The position numbers and the translations under genes were made by a program. This document shows positions 24,644-35,241 of a DNA stretch of 64,000 bases, one piece after another. Within the stretch, counting starts at the first letter, position 1; each line of letters starts with the position of its first letter. The notes below the pieces were generated by a model. That model ran no database searches and had not been told where the DNA came from. It saw nothing but the letters and a program-made list of their open reading frames with translations. Source of the stretch: Conus ventricosus (Eukaryota > Mollusca > Gastropoda > Neogastropoda > Conidae); assembly GCA_018398815.1 (NCBI GenBank), contig CM031607.1, forward strand, positions 81,330,382 to 81,394,381, in the 5' to 3' direction.

Positions 24644-26001
24644 GTGTGTGTGTGTGTGTGATGGGCAAAGCAGGTTCACAAACTGTCACAAACCCAACAA
24701 GTGGGTCCTTTGTAAACCAACATTTTTTTTTTGTCAGAGATCCATCTTTTTCCCCACATATATTCAGTCATATCTTTATAACCAGAAATGTTTTGAAAAT
24801 AACCTAGGTCATTGGAACAGGTAATTTAGGAGAAAAGAATCAGTGTTTCACTGGTTGGTTTAGAGAGAAAAAAAAAACTTGTCCAAAAGTATGTAGAGCA
24901 TTCTGTTTTTGTTTAAATGAAGAACTTTAGATTAGAAGTTGCATATTTTAAGTTTGTTTCTTTCCATGAATGATAACCTGGAAAAAAAGTTATTTGAAAG
25001 TCTGTGGAACCCACTTCTGGGATTTTGAATGTTTATGTATGTGTGTGTGCGTGTGTGTGTATGTGTGTGTGGTGTGTGTGTGGTGTGTGTGTTGGGGTTG
25101 GGGGGGGGACAGGAATGCAAGTGCCTGGTATGAATGTACGTTTGAGTGTATGGATGAATATTCTCGTAAATAAGCCAGACCTGCCTACCCTTCCGTAATC
25201 GTCCGTAATCTTACGGAAATTAACCCCCCATTACGGAGGTACGATTTTCCGTGCGAAATTACGGAAAAGAAAATTGAAAAACTACGCAAATTCCAGACTC
25301 GAAAAATTGTCGACTGCTAGACCTTTCCGAGACCACAGAGTAACTTCCCTTGACTCAGGCTGAAACCACAGATGGTTCGGAACTTGCGATTGGTCAATGT
25401 GGTGCTGTGGGCCAACACGACGCGCCATCACATCTGTGCGCGCCATTCGAAGCCTTTTGTTCAGCCATTGTAAGACAAAGTTTCAACCGATTTTTTGCCG
25501 GCGATTGTGAAAATGGCGGAGAAATCTTCTAAACGTTTGCATGAAACTGACGACGAGGGTTCGAAAACCACTGTGCCACAACGGAAGAAGGCGAAGAAGC
25601 AAGTGTTCCGAAGTAAATACACGCAGACTTGGCCTTGTCTTTTGCAATCCAAAAAACATGGACCTGGATTTGTATACTGCTCGGTGTGCAATTCAGACTT
25701 CTCCATCGGACATGGGGGAGCAAATGACTGCAAGCGCCATATCTCGGGGATAATGCACAAAGAGACAGCTGCGAGTGCCTCCAGTCAGAAGATCACATCG
25801 TTGTTTACGAAATCCAGCGAGAGCAGCCGTCAGACCCACACACGGAAGATCACCAACGCAGAAAGACTGTTGTGTGAGCTGAGGCACTGCTTGGACATTC
25901 TCAAATCCCGGCCTGCAGAGAACACAGATCTTGAGCCAGAGGAACTGGACCATCTCAAGAGTGCCTACTCCAAGCAGCAGGCACAATACAAGGCTTAGTG
26001 C

Positions 26002-26055
<54 letters not shown>

Positions 26056-29000
26056 ACACACACATTTTTGTATATATATTTTTTTTTTGGGGGGGGGGGG
26101 GTGGGGGGGTTGTACATTAGGTTCTTCATCAGTGGTGTCATCTGTGGTGACTGCTGTGTAAGTTACAAACTGTCAAGTATATCACCTTTGAATTGACCTG
26201 AAACTCCTGTCCTGAGTCCGTCAACAGCCATCATCCCAAGGTATTTTAATTCTGCTTTGTTGTTTTTGTTCCTTTTTTACTGTTTATATTTTTTGTTAAA
26301 ATGTTAAAAATGTAGTTGGAGTTTTGTACACATTATTTGTTTAAAAACGCCGTGTATTACGCGTCCGTGGAATTACTGAAGGAAAATGCAAAATTACTGA
26401 AAATCTCTGTGGTTAGTACTGATGAGCATAACATGAGGTAGGCAGGTCTGATAAGCTGCCATTTTACTTGGCACAGTCAAATTTGGTTGAGAGCTGTTCG
26501 CAAATTCCCATGAATTCACATGGAGGCTTTATAAACATAACTTTAGAACACCTTAGTTTTTGAAACCCTTTTGTGAGAATTGGTGGGACCTTTCTCAGTT
26601 CTCCCTGGGATTTCAAAGTACTATAGACTTTGTCCTCCTGTCCTGCTTCTTCTCCAAAGAGACAGAAGACAGAGTGTCTGCACCATGCCTGATGGAGAAA
26701 GCAAACTGTTCTTCTGGACAACTGTCAGCCAAGCTGCCTCAGTGACTGCAGTTCCAGGCCCGACCTTGCTGGCCTCTGTCATGCTGAATCCTGTCCCTAG
26801 CATTCTGTTTCTTTTGGCCGCCCAGAGTTCCCTCTGAACAGTGCTTTTTGTACTCCCAGTTCTTATAGAACAGGGAGTACTTTACAATGGGAATGAAGAA
26901 ATGCTCTGTGTGTGTGTTTGTGTGTCTGTCCGTCCGTGGTCAAAGTGTGTTCCACTCGCTCCAGACAAAGCTGCTGGGCTGATCTTTCTGAAAATTTGTT
27001 GGTATGTTCATTATGGCTCACGGATCATGCCCGATGTTTTATTTGACTGTTATATCTGTTCCTAACGGCGATAATGGCCCATAAAGGTTTTTCTTCTTTA
27101 TGGAATATCTCATCAGAGAAAGTACTTGGCCGATCTTTCTGAAAATTTGTAGGTATGTTCATTATAGGTCATGGATGATGCCTGATGTTTTATCATATCG
27201 TTATATCCATTACTAACGGTTATAATGGCTCATAATGGTTTTTCTTTTTTTTTTAAATATCTCAGAAAGTACCTGGCTGATCTTTCTGAAATTTTGTAGG
27301 TATGTTCATTATGGGTCACGGATGATGCCCAATGTTTTATTTTACCGTTATATGTGTTACTATTGGCTATAATGGCCCACAACGGTTTTCGTCTTTATGG
27401 AAAATTTCAGAAAGTACTTGGCCGATCTTTCTGAAAATTTGTAGTTATGTTCATTATGGGTCACGGATGATGCCCGATGTTTTATTTTACGGTTATATCT
27501 GTTACTATTGGCTATAATGGCCCACAACGGTTTTCGTCTTTATGGAAAATTTCAGAAAGTACTTGGCCGATCTTTCTGAAAATTTGTAGGTATGTTCATT
27601 ATGGGTCACAGATGACGGCTGATGTTTACCAGAATAGCTGTTACTAACGGCTATAATGGCCCAAAACGGTTTTTCCTCTTTGTGGAATATTTCATGCGTA
27701 TTCAAGATAAACTGGTAGTACGTTTATATGAACTACGTTTATATGCTTTGCATCTTGTTTACATTTGCTGTGCCTGTAATAGCAATGCACTTCCGCTTAA
27801 TTAGCAGATGTTCTTTCAGTGCTTCAAATGCTTTCCTTATTCTAGCAATACTTGCTTTTCTTGTGAACAGTGGGAGAGGAGGAGGGGAACACAGACCCAC
27901 ACACATGTTGTTCCTCCCTCTTTTGTTCTTTTCTTCCCCTTTGCTGGTGGGTTTGGGGAGTTTTGTCCAAGTGCCTCTTGTGACCTCCACCTGCTTGATT
28001 GAACTGGAAAAGTAATTTTTGCGGGGGTTTTTCTTTTCCAGGGGTAAGTTAAAAACGCTAGAAGAACAAGATGAGGAGTCTCTTCAAGCAGCCTTTTACG
28101 ATCTGCACACTGTGTTCAACAATGGATTGCCATTAAGGTACAGTATATGTTGTTGGTGTTTCATTTGTATGATTACATTTACAGTAAATTCTAGTAAGCA
28201 TGTCAAATATAAACTTGATTGCTATGTGATAAACCATTCAAAATGAAACATGTATCTCAGCATTGGCATTAAACAGCATTGGCCACAGTCTGTTTTTTTT
28301 TCTTTTTCTTTTTTTTTTGTTATCTTGAGGAGATTGTTCCAAATTTGTTACAACTGATGTGATTTTTCAAAGAAATTCTTATTTTGTTCGGTCTGAGTGA
28401 ACAACAAGTTACAGGTATTTTTTGTTTGTTTTTTATTTTCAGGAAATCATATTGTTTAGGGTCTTGACAACAGTTTTGAAAATGCACTTTGTTTTCATTT
28501 TAACCTTTTCTGGATGTCGCTTTGAATGCTTGCTCAAGATGATGCAAGTCTCAGGTCGATTTCAGACATTTTGTCTTTAAAGAAGACTAGCCTTGGAATA
28601 CCACCATCATTGGTAGAGAGTGAGACACAGTAAATCCTCCTTGAAGTGTACTGGTCATGAGGGGGCCACATCGACAGGGATGCGTAGTCAAAAGCGATGT
28701 GCGAAGCAAAGTGCATCTGAAAATGCTATTGATTTGTCACATAGCATACGAGCGCTACGCTCACATTTGGAAGGCTACGTTTAAAATGTCAGAATGCTAT
28801 GCTTTGTGCTTCTGAGACCTTGGCAGCTGTATTCAACCACGTGTGTCACACTCTCTTTGATTGCTTAAAGCCCAGCTGAGTGCACATAGATCACACAAAC
28901 TGACAAGAAGCTCTACAAAGTTCAGACTTCCTTTCACCAATCTCCAGAAACCATAAAGAGGAAACAGTGTTGCGCAGACTGTTTTACCCACTCTTTCCTT

Positions 29001-31990
29001 GTAAAGGGGAAAGAGACTCTGTGGTGCATCACATGTGATAAGCCACTCACCAAGAAATGTTACATTGTTGCCTGTTGGGATGTGGACGACCACAAGCACA
29101 AACATCTTGTGAGTGGATTCCATGAAGACTTTATACTGAGATTTTCCACTAATGTGATTTTTTTCTCTTTTTTTGTTGTAATGAAATCAGTATTTTTCAT
29201 TTGACTGAAACGTTATTGGTGACAGACTTTGTTTTTAGATCAGCTCTTTAAAAATGTATGTACTGACTTGCTTGTGGACAGTGATCTGTATATAGTTACA
29301 TTTTCTTTACTTGTTTGCTGCCCTGATGTGGCCAACATGGTCCTCTGGGCTGTGAGCATCTGGACTTGACTTGAGGGCCATACTACTGGCTGTTACCCTT
29401 TCAAAAAGAAAAAAAAAACAGAAAAAGGTCTAAAAGCTACATCATGAGAAACTAGAACGGCACTTGGAAAGGAGTGCTGATCTCCACCAAGGTAAAAAAA
29501 GAAAAGGGTCTGTTGCTCGGTAGATGCGGATTGTGATCTGAATCTACAATAGATCTTTGGGGCTGCCACTTCATGATTTCATGGATTTCAGGGAAGTTAG
29601 TGATTGAACATCTGCAGACATACAAAATGATTTTTGAAGGGGGGAGGGGGAAGGATTGGGTTTTGCGTGAAGCAGAGTGCATCTTAAAGTGCTGCTGACT
29701 GGTCACATCACATATGAGTGCTACACTTACATTTGGAAGGCTTCGTTTTAAATGTCAAAATGCTACACTTTGTGCTTTTAAGACCTTGGCAGCTCTGAAA
29801 ATTTAAAAGGTTCTTGGGCAGGCCTGTTATCAACTTTCCATCAAGTTTCCTTACAATTGGTGTTGTGGTTTTTGAATCATCTAACCAACAGACAGACACA
29901 CAAACAAACTGCAGTCGCAGGTGGAAAATAGCCTCCCTAGCTTAGGAAACAAACACGGATATCTATACATTGACAAAATAGGAAAGACTTGATATGATGT
30001 TACTTTAACCATTGAAATCAAATGATAACAACAGAGTCGTCAGGTACCTCATGTTTAGCATAGCATGCTAAGATTTCATTGATGATGCTGTGCTGCGACT
30101 TTTTATGATGAAATGCTAAGTCCCCCCCCCCCCCCCCCCCCAAGACAATGTTTAGAAAAAGGAAAAAAAAAAGAATTTTTATGGACTTGACAGTGGCATA
30201 CATAGCCCAGATCTTTAGACTGTAGACTTGTTAGTCCAAAAAAAATGTCCAAGTTAAGTCAGAAAAGGAAAAGAAATGTGGAAGAAAAATCCTTAGAGGT
30301 GATCGTGATTTTGTCTCTTTATGGACTGGTTTCATTGTCGGCCATTTTTATTTTGTGTAGGTAAAGTCAGAACTGTGCCATGCCCAGGGAGATTTCCATT
30401 TTCTTAGTGTGCCATCAAGTCTTGTGTGAAGTAAAGTGTGATTGTAAGTGATCATAGGTTTGACTCATCACATCACATACGAAGGCTATGCAGAGATTCG
30501 GAATTCTATTCTTAAAACGTCAAAACGCGACACTTTGTGCTCATGAGGCCTTTGCAGCTCTGTAACAACCCAAGTCTGATGATGGCAGGAAAAAAGACAT
30601 TCTGCCCGTGATCAAGCTGGCAATGGAGTACAGGTCCTCCTTATCCTCGGTACCCTTGCACCCACCCTTACTGCCCGCGATCTCAGCTCACCGCCGCATG
30701 ATAACACGCCCTGTCCTCGTGGCTGACCTTGGGTGTACCATCGGGTACGATCCGTTCTGTTCGTTCTGCTAGTTGTTTCCCTTATGTGAAGTGCTAATTA
30801 TAATGGTCATCATGTTCACGGTTCTCCATCTAGGAGAATGAGAGGGGTTATCATATGCTCAGTTAAAAGTTTTTGGGGATTTTACCCTACCGTTTGAAAC
30901 CTGAGGGTTGCTGAGAGGTGGCAGGAAGGCAGCGGGAGAGATGGAGTGTAGGACGGCATCGGAGTGAGTCAGCAGTGCAGTGTCTCCTTTAATGGGCTTC
31001 CTTTTGATGTGAATGCTTCCTGTGAAATGCCGGTGCTGAGGTTTCGATGGGATAAATCTGGGAGCGGCAGTTTCTCGGGTGGCTGAAATGAACCGTGCCC
31101 CAGTAATGCCATTGGCAGGATATGGAGAAGGAGACATTAGAAATAAAACTAAAAACCTTGAGGGAGGTAGTGGGATGGTGTGTATGTGTGTGTGTGTGAT
31201 TAGCAAATGATTGTCATTTTCTTTGAAAACACAATTTTTCCACTATGCAAATGGTTTGGTACTTCATATCAAACCTGCATGTCATACCCTCATGGGTTTA
31301 GCTGAATTAATAAATTAACACTGACACAGCAAAGGAATAGACTATGATTAATTTTTTTAATTATTAGTTTCTTCCAGCTCTTGGCTGTCTGTTGTGACAC
31401 AAGTCAGTAAACCTATGATTGAATCAATGTATGTAGCTTGTAAAACTATGGCTGTAAATTCAACATGTTTTTTTTTTTTGCTGTATATGTTCACACCCGT
31501 TCTTCTCAGGATAGCCTCTGATCTTGGAATGTGATATACCCCCTGTTGTACATATATGAATCTTTGAAATTGTACACCATTTGCTTTATTTTAGCATTAT
31601 GATTATATGAATTTTTGTAGTTCATCCATCTTTATGTTTTGCAGTCCAGGGGATAATAAAATCACAAAAATGTGTATTCAGTTGTCTGTATTTGTTGAAT
31701 TGAAATATGCACATGCAGATTCCATACATGCATGCACACACACATACACACACGCATGCAGCACACACGCATGCACGCAAACATGCTGCCTTCAATGTTG
31801 TTTTTTCTTTAATTTGTAGTCCAGTTAAGCATTTACTTTAAGATTATTTGCAGATATGTTGTAGGGATGGTTAGAGGGACATTTATATGCACTTTGATAA
31901 CCACTTTATGCATTCACTTACGTAGTCACATTTATGCATCTCTCTCTCTCTCTCTGTCTCTCTCTGTCTGTCTCTCTGTCTGTCTGTCTG

Positions 31991-32028
<38 letters not shown>

Positions 32029-35000
32029 ACTTCGTTCAATATCACATATGTGAACAGACATAAAACTGAAGTACTACTACACATGCACACGTGCATGAAC
32101 ACACAGGCATGCACACACACTGTCCTTGCTTACAAGGTGATTACTATGTTGCAGACTGCAGATGCTTGTAGGTACGAGAGACACACCTCATCTGCTCACT
32201 GCTGCTGTTGCCCCTGACGACAACACCCTCCATGTCACTCTTCGTGTCATCGTTAAAGTAAATAAGTATTAATGCTAATTATATTATCTTCATTAATGTT
32301 CATTCTCTCTCTCTCTCTCTTTTGTTTTCTTTTTTAACTCTGAAATCATAAATAGTTACTTTTTCTTGATTATCCGACTCTGTTGTGTGCTGTTACCCCA
32401 TTAGGCTATTGCTGGACTTGAGAGACCAGACAGATATTCCAGTCAGAGTTATAGACTCAAAAGACCGAATATGTATTCCAGAGTTATCTTCTCCAACTTT
32501 TGGGTGAGTGAGCTCCCCTAATGGATGTGTTGCTGAACACATCCTGAATATACTTTTATGTTCCAAGCTCTTTTTCGAGTGATAGTTGGTCTTCTCAATG
32601 TGTCATCAAGAGGTCAAAGCACCATATGAATTGCCCTTTCACTTCTGCTTCTGCTCTAAATAAGAAGATACAGAAGATTATTCACTGTCTGCACCATGTC
32701 TCGTGTGTAAGTATGTACTTTTCTCCTGGTTGTGTGTCAGTCGTCTTCAACACCTTGTTGAAAAGACCTAACCATAACTTGTAGCTGCAATCGGTGCTGA
32801 TGTTTTCTTTGCACAAACAGAAAGTCAGAAACAGTAGGGTATATCTTTTAATTTTTACGCATTTCTTTTCTCAATGTTTCACATTTTACGGGCTGATTTT
32901 TCTTTGAGTCTTTGTGTGTGCATGTCCTGCTCTGAATGAATCAAAATGCAGTTTGATATGTTCAGTCAAATTTCAAATTGATGACATTTTATTTTCTTGT
33001 CATCCAAAATTTGGGTAAGCTAGTAATATTTTTGGCCAACTAAATCATTTGTGCTGATCAGAAATTTGGTTTATCTGTTGTTGGGGTAAAGTGCACTTGA
33101 CTGTATACATATTGTTTTTGTTTTGTTTTCATAAGCAACATCTACGCTATAATCATTTTCATTTTATTTTCTTCATGACGGTTGCATAGACATGTCAAAT
33201 ACAAAATACAAGTTATGTAAGTTCACTCGGCTGTAGCCATCATGGTGCCATGATTGGCGTTAAAGGTAGCAGAATAAAAGATCGTGCATTCAGGTCCAGT
33301 CAGAGGATTAAATGCGTTTCTAGCTCTATGCAGAGCTTGGACTCAGATGGAAGGCGGCAACCAGACAGCTGAGTTTCATCTTTAATGGGCGTCCCTGTGA
33401 GAGAACTGCTGGCATTTCCTGACCAACGGCAGTGTTGTTTTCAACCGTTCTCTCAGACAGGAATGCAACTCCATAGCATCATCATCATCATCCTCAGTAA
33501 TTTTCACAAAAGACAAAAGATTCCAGTTCTGTCCGTTTGCTCTTGCTATGACCTCAGTTTTGATTTCCACTCTTTTCCACACCTATGGTAAGTAAGTTGG
33601 TGTTAAATGTTTTGGTGGCATCAAGTTCATGGGACTATCAGTGGTGGATGGGTGGTGCCTTTCAGAGGAAACACTCGCCCATGCCCATGAGTAAGCATTA
33701 TTTTCATCATTAGGGGCTTATCATGTCGAAACTCTTGTACGTGGCCCCCATAACTAAGCCATAATTGTCATCATTAGGGTTTGATTTTGTAAATACTCGC
33801 CCATTTGGCCATTGCTTTTAACTTCTTGAATATCGAGTGCACCCCTTGTTGCCAAATTTGCTCCAGGGCCAACATCTGAGTCGCACTATTTTATGTTATT
33901 TTGTTTTACTTTTTAACATGTGCCTGGGGCCTACTCGTTTTGAGTGAACCAGTATTTTAGGAAGAAGAAGAAGAAGATCTGGGCTCCATGATAAGGAATT
34001 ATGATTGTCATTTGCGGCTTATTGGGCGGCCCCATGATTAAGCTGTTATAGTCATTGTTAGGAGCTGATTAGGTTAACACTCACCCATTGTTAGGGAGCT
34101 GATTAGGTTAACACTCACCCAATGCCAGCCCTATGATTAAGCACCTGTTGTTGTCATTAGGGAGTGATAAGAAAGTAAACACTTACCCACACTGGCCCCA
34201 CGATAAGCACCTTTTGTTGTCATTAAAGGCTGATCAGGTGCTGTCCTGTTTAGGTGGAATCGGACAGGCACCACGAACACCACTGAAGTGACTCGCAGCA
34301 GTGTAGTGTCTGTCTCCTCTGGTGGGTTGCCCCATGATCACCTGCCTCCGGTGCTGGGCTGTACAGCACAAAGCTGAGTGCGGCTGTTGTGAGATGGTGA
34401 GGAATGGCAGGACATAGCAACCTTGGAGGACACACAGGTGATGAGACGGCAATCCCACACTCCCATCCCTCTCCAGAATGGCATGGGAGTAGCAACCCTT
34501 GGAGGACACACAGGTGATGAGACGGCAATCCCACACTCCCATCCCTCTCCAGAAAAGGAAACAATACGAAATCAAACAAAGAACAAGAAAAAAGTCTATT
34601 GAAGCGTGATTTGTGGTCTTGATTCGAAAGCTTTCTGATCATTTTTGACCCTCTATGAACTTAAAATATGATTTAAGAAACATGAATGCAAAGCTGTCGG
34701 CCAAGAAAATGTATTGTCATACTTCGTCACAAAGATTAGAAGAAGAGCTCATGTCTCAGACATCTTTCACAGGCAACAACAACAACAACAATAACAACAA
34801 CGACAACAGCAACAACAACAAACAAAAAAAGCCCAAGGACTGTAAATTCTCTATAGCATTATGAAAAAAAAAAAAATTCTGTGTCTTTTTCCTCCTGTTT
34901 CAGGACGCACTGGTTATAACAGAGACGAACTCTTTCAAGACGAGGTTTCAAGGAGTGCTGGGTGTGGAGCATTGTGGGACAGGGCAGGGAACCGACGGGA

Positions 35001-35140
35001 TGTGCATCACCACGCTCGTCTCCCTGGTGTTGTCTGAGGGCCAGGGGCTGCCTCCTGTGCAAAACGATTCCTATGCATGGGTCGCCGTGAGCGACGCACA
35101 TTGCTCCAGTGTGTTATGCCAAGGCTGGCTGGAAGTATAG
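20140..35140 (+). CDS. NUDT18: NUDT18-like Nudix hydrolase gene (span; six exons resolved)
   Basis: NUDT18 (MTH3) hydrolyses oxidised nucleoside diphosphates such as 8-oxo-dGDP to the monophosphate and so keeps the nucleotide pool clean; it is a soluble cytosolic enzyme. Exons assigned by conserved protein blocks and matching splice phases are 20140-20251, 21740-21900, 23095-23219, 28042-28137, 32405-32503 and 34904-35140. The Nudix box G-x5-E-x7-REUxEExGU is complete and is split between exons 2 and 3 (GRLEPGENIV, then DGAKREIVEEAGL). QEAKLGCRGTWYLPAG and the C-terminal GVLGVEHCGTG also match the family. Exon 5 ends in phase 2 and exon 6 starts in phase 0, so at least one exon, covering about 40-60 residues of the central part, lies between 32503 and 34904 and was not identified. 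The introns are full of mobile elements. The symbol rests on remembered similarity to the vertebrate protein. Confidence 0.85.
21434..21732. repeat. 42-bp pyrimidine minisatellite, 7 copies, in intron 1
   Basis: Seven near-perfect 42-bp units (ATCCTGACC anchors from 21456, spaced 42 bp). They contain no AG dinucleotide on the plus strand and end 6 bp before the exon 2 acceptor. Each unit carries CTGAC and CTCAC, which fit branch-point consensus, plus a polypyrimidine run. Confidence 0.95.
21740..21900 (+). CDS. NUDT18: NUDT18-like exon 2 (first half of Nudix box)
   Basis: The acceptor TCTCAG ends at 21739; joining to the last base of exon 1 keeps the frame and yields an ATG codon at the junction. 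Encodes GYIVMTVVFDD, VLLVQEAKLGCRGTW and YLPAGRLEPGENIV. Donor GTGAGT at 21901, phase 0. Confidence 0.9.
23095..23219 (+). CDS. NUDT18: NUDT18-like exon 3 (catalytic half of Nudix box)
   Basis: Acceptor ACAG ends at 23094. Encodes DGAKREIVEEAGLECD, holding the metal-binding glutamates of the Nudix helix, then a Trp-containing strand. Two donors are close: GTGAGC at 23209 and GTGAGC at 23220. Only the second (phase 2) joins exon 4 without a stop, so it is chosen. Confidence 0.85.
23294..24424 (-). mobile_element. 5'-truncated LINE (L2/CR1-like) in NUDT18 intron
   Basis: Minus-strand reading, with frameshifts, gives LKDWMTTNKLQLNDDKTELM, then ICKIAYLELRRISSVRHLL, SRIDYCNSLLAGLP, RIQNHAARVV, LHSLHWLSV and finally RSFSFQAPATWNRLPDSL, the standard C-terminal order of L2/CR1-group polymerases. 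The 3' end has the usual paired GCGCTT motifs (TGTAAAGCGCTTAGAG and AAGCGCTATATAAG) and an (ATT)n tail. TGATGAA at 23287-23293 and 24425-24431 is a candidate target-site duplication. The polymerase C-terminal block at 23763-24038 is still open. Confidence 0.85.
24450..24661. repeat. (TG)n microsatellite
   Basis: Long TG tract with TATG and GAGTG interruptions, just beyond the truncated end of the LINE. Confidence 0.95.
25513..25998 (+). CDS. Zinc-finger ORF within the TIR element (transposase N-terminus derivative)
   Basis: 161 residues from ATG at 25513 to TAG. A basic stretch (residues 24-34) precedes a C2H2-type finger C56-x2-C59-x16-H76-x5-H82 with FSIGHGGANDCKRH, a pattern I know from the N-terminal finger of hAT-like transposases and proteins derived from them. 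ITSLF and RKITNAERLLCEL follow, as in those proteins, but the usual HNLP/ADH catalytic start is missing and the chain passes straight into an acidic, helical C-terminus. The junction near residue 123 is therefore probably an internal deletion. The frame is uninterrupted. It could be a DNA-binding competitor of a full transposase; that is inference. Alternative: a domesticated host gene, less likely given the TIRs. Confidence 0.7.
   Translation: MAEKSSKRLHETDDEGSKTTVPQRKKAKKQVFRSKYTQTWPCLLQSKKHGPGFVYCSVCNSDFSIGHGGANDCKRHISGIMHKETAASASSQKITSLFTKSSESSRQTHTRKITNAERLLCELRHCLDILKSRPAENTDLEPEELDHLKSAYSKQQAQYKA
26003..26074. repeat. (CA)n microsatellite inside the TIR element
   Basis: CA tract with one CC interruption immediately after the zinc-finger stop codon. 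Confidence 0.95.
26845..27760 (+). mobile_element. Hairpin-tipped tandem-repeat element, copy A (Helitron-associated type?)
   Basis: Starts at a 31-bp hairpin 26850-26880 (arms GTACTCCC/GGGAGTAC and GTTCT/AGAAC), then a TG/TGTC microsatellite, then about five 145-151-bp units beginning GATCTTTCTGAAA (26981, 27132, 27279, 27424, 27569). It closes with AACTGGTAGTAC and GTTTATATGCTTTGCATC. The right end repeats the left hairpin arm inverted. Copy B at 46045-46981 shares both ends. Hairpin, microsatellite and core repeats are the layout of Helitron-associated elements such as molluscan pearl; the class is inference. Confidence 0.7.
28042..28137 (+). CDS. NUDT18: NUDT18-like exon 4
   Basis: Acceptor TTTTCCAG ends at 28041; phase 2 in, phase 2 out, donor GTACAG at 28138. 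Encodes GKLKTLEEQDEESLQAAFYD, matching the family segment ILKTxxEAxAESLQAAWY. Confidence 0.85.
28697..28831 (+). repeat. Dispersed intronic repeat, copy 1 of 3
   Basis: About 135 bp with GCATCTGAAAATGC, ACATTTGGAAGGCT, AAATGTCAGAATGCTA and TTTGTGCTTCTGAGACCTTG, shared in order with 29666-29800 and 30427-30560. Confidence 0.8.
29666..29800 (+). repeat. Dispersed intronic repeat, copy 2 of 3
   Basis: Same order of blocks as copy 1 and in the same orientation. Confidence 0.8.
30427..30560 (+). repeat. Dispersed intronic repeat, copy 3 of 3
   Basis: The most diverged copy; still shows CATCACATACGAAGGCTA, AAACGTCAAAACGC and CACTTTGTGCTCATGAGGCC. Confidence 0.65.
30561..31935. other. NUDT18 intron 4 DNA without recognised genes
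   Basis: Contains a block at 30955-31045 distantly similar to 34283-34370 and otherwise AT-rich sequence. Confidence 0.5.
31937..32029. repeat. (CT)n/(TCTG)n microsatellite
   Basis: CT with regular TCTG interruptions. Confidence 0.95.
32405..32503 (+). CDS. NUDT18: NUDT18-like exon 5
   Basis: Acceptor CCCATTAG ends at 32404; it completes the AGG codon of exon 4. Encodes LLLDLRDQTDIPVRV, then ICIPELSSPTF, open throughout, with donor GTGAGT at 32504 in phase 2. Similarity to the family is weak here; strong splice sites and phase carry the call. Confidence 0.65.
33672..34240 (+). repeat. Degenerate tandem repeat, unit about 60-75 bp
   Basis: The blocks GGCCCCATGATTAAGC, TTGTCATTAGGG, GCTGATTAGGTT and AACACTCACCCA recur in this order at least five times, interrupted by unrelated sequence near 33810-33990. 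Confidence 0.75.
34416..34554 (+). repeat. 75-bp tandem duplication
   Basis: AGCAACCTTGGAGGACACAC at 34416 recurs at 34491 with almost no change over the following 60 bases; a recent duplication. Confidence 0.9.
34904..35140 (+). CDS. NUDT18: NUDT18-like C-terminal exon
   Basis: Acceptor CTGTTTCAG ends at 34903; phase 0. Encodes LVITETNSFKTRFQGVLGVE, HCGTGQGTDGMCITTLVSLV and NDSYAWVAV, matching the vertebrate GLLGLQHLG and DGICLNVLVTV blocks. It may end at the TAG at 35138-35140, or splice out at GCC/GTGAGC (35087), which would leave a final exon unfound. Confidence 0.8.
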   Translation, partial: DALVITETNSFKTRFQGVLGVEHCGTGQGTDGMCITTLVSLVLSEGQGLPPVQNDSYAWVAVSDAHCSSVLCQGWLEV

Positions 35141-35199
35141 TGAAAATTGTGTAAGAGTGACCTGCCTTTCTGTTTGGGAAATGTTTTGTGTGTGTGTGT

Positions 35200-35237
<38 letters not shown>

Positions 35238-35241
35238 TTGA

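Larger units (their letters stand above)
25176..26450 (+). mobile_element. 1275-bp TIR element with zinc-finger ORF, no transposase core
   Basis: Perfect 14-bp terminal inverted repeats (CAGACCTGCCTACC at 25176-25189 and its complement at 26437-26450) are flanked by the direct repeat ATAAGC at 25170-25175 and 26451-26456. The motif TTACGG or its complement occurs five times within 25193-25264, as expected of subterminal transposase sites. Inside is an intact ORF with a hAT-type zinc finger but without the catalytic domain, so the copy looks like an internal-deletion derivative. Confidence 0.85.

Noticed and set aside
33385..33591. 68-codon plus-strand frame before a GGTAAGT-like donor, considered as the missing NUDT18 exon
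   Set aside because: No family similarity; antisense frame equally open; no good acceptor.
34254..34370. Candidate missing NUDT18 exon (acceptor CTGTTTAG, phase fits, reads WNRTGTTNTT)
   Set aside because: No convincing similarity to the family, a stop closes it, and the region resembles a repeat also seen at 30955-31045.
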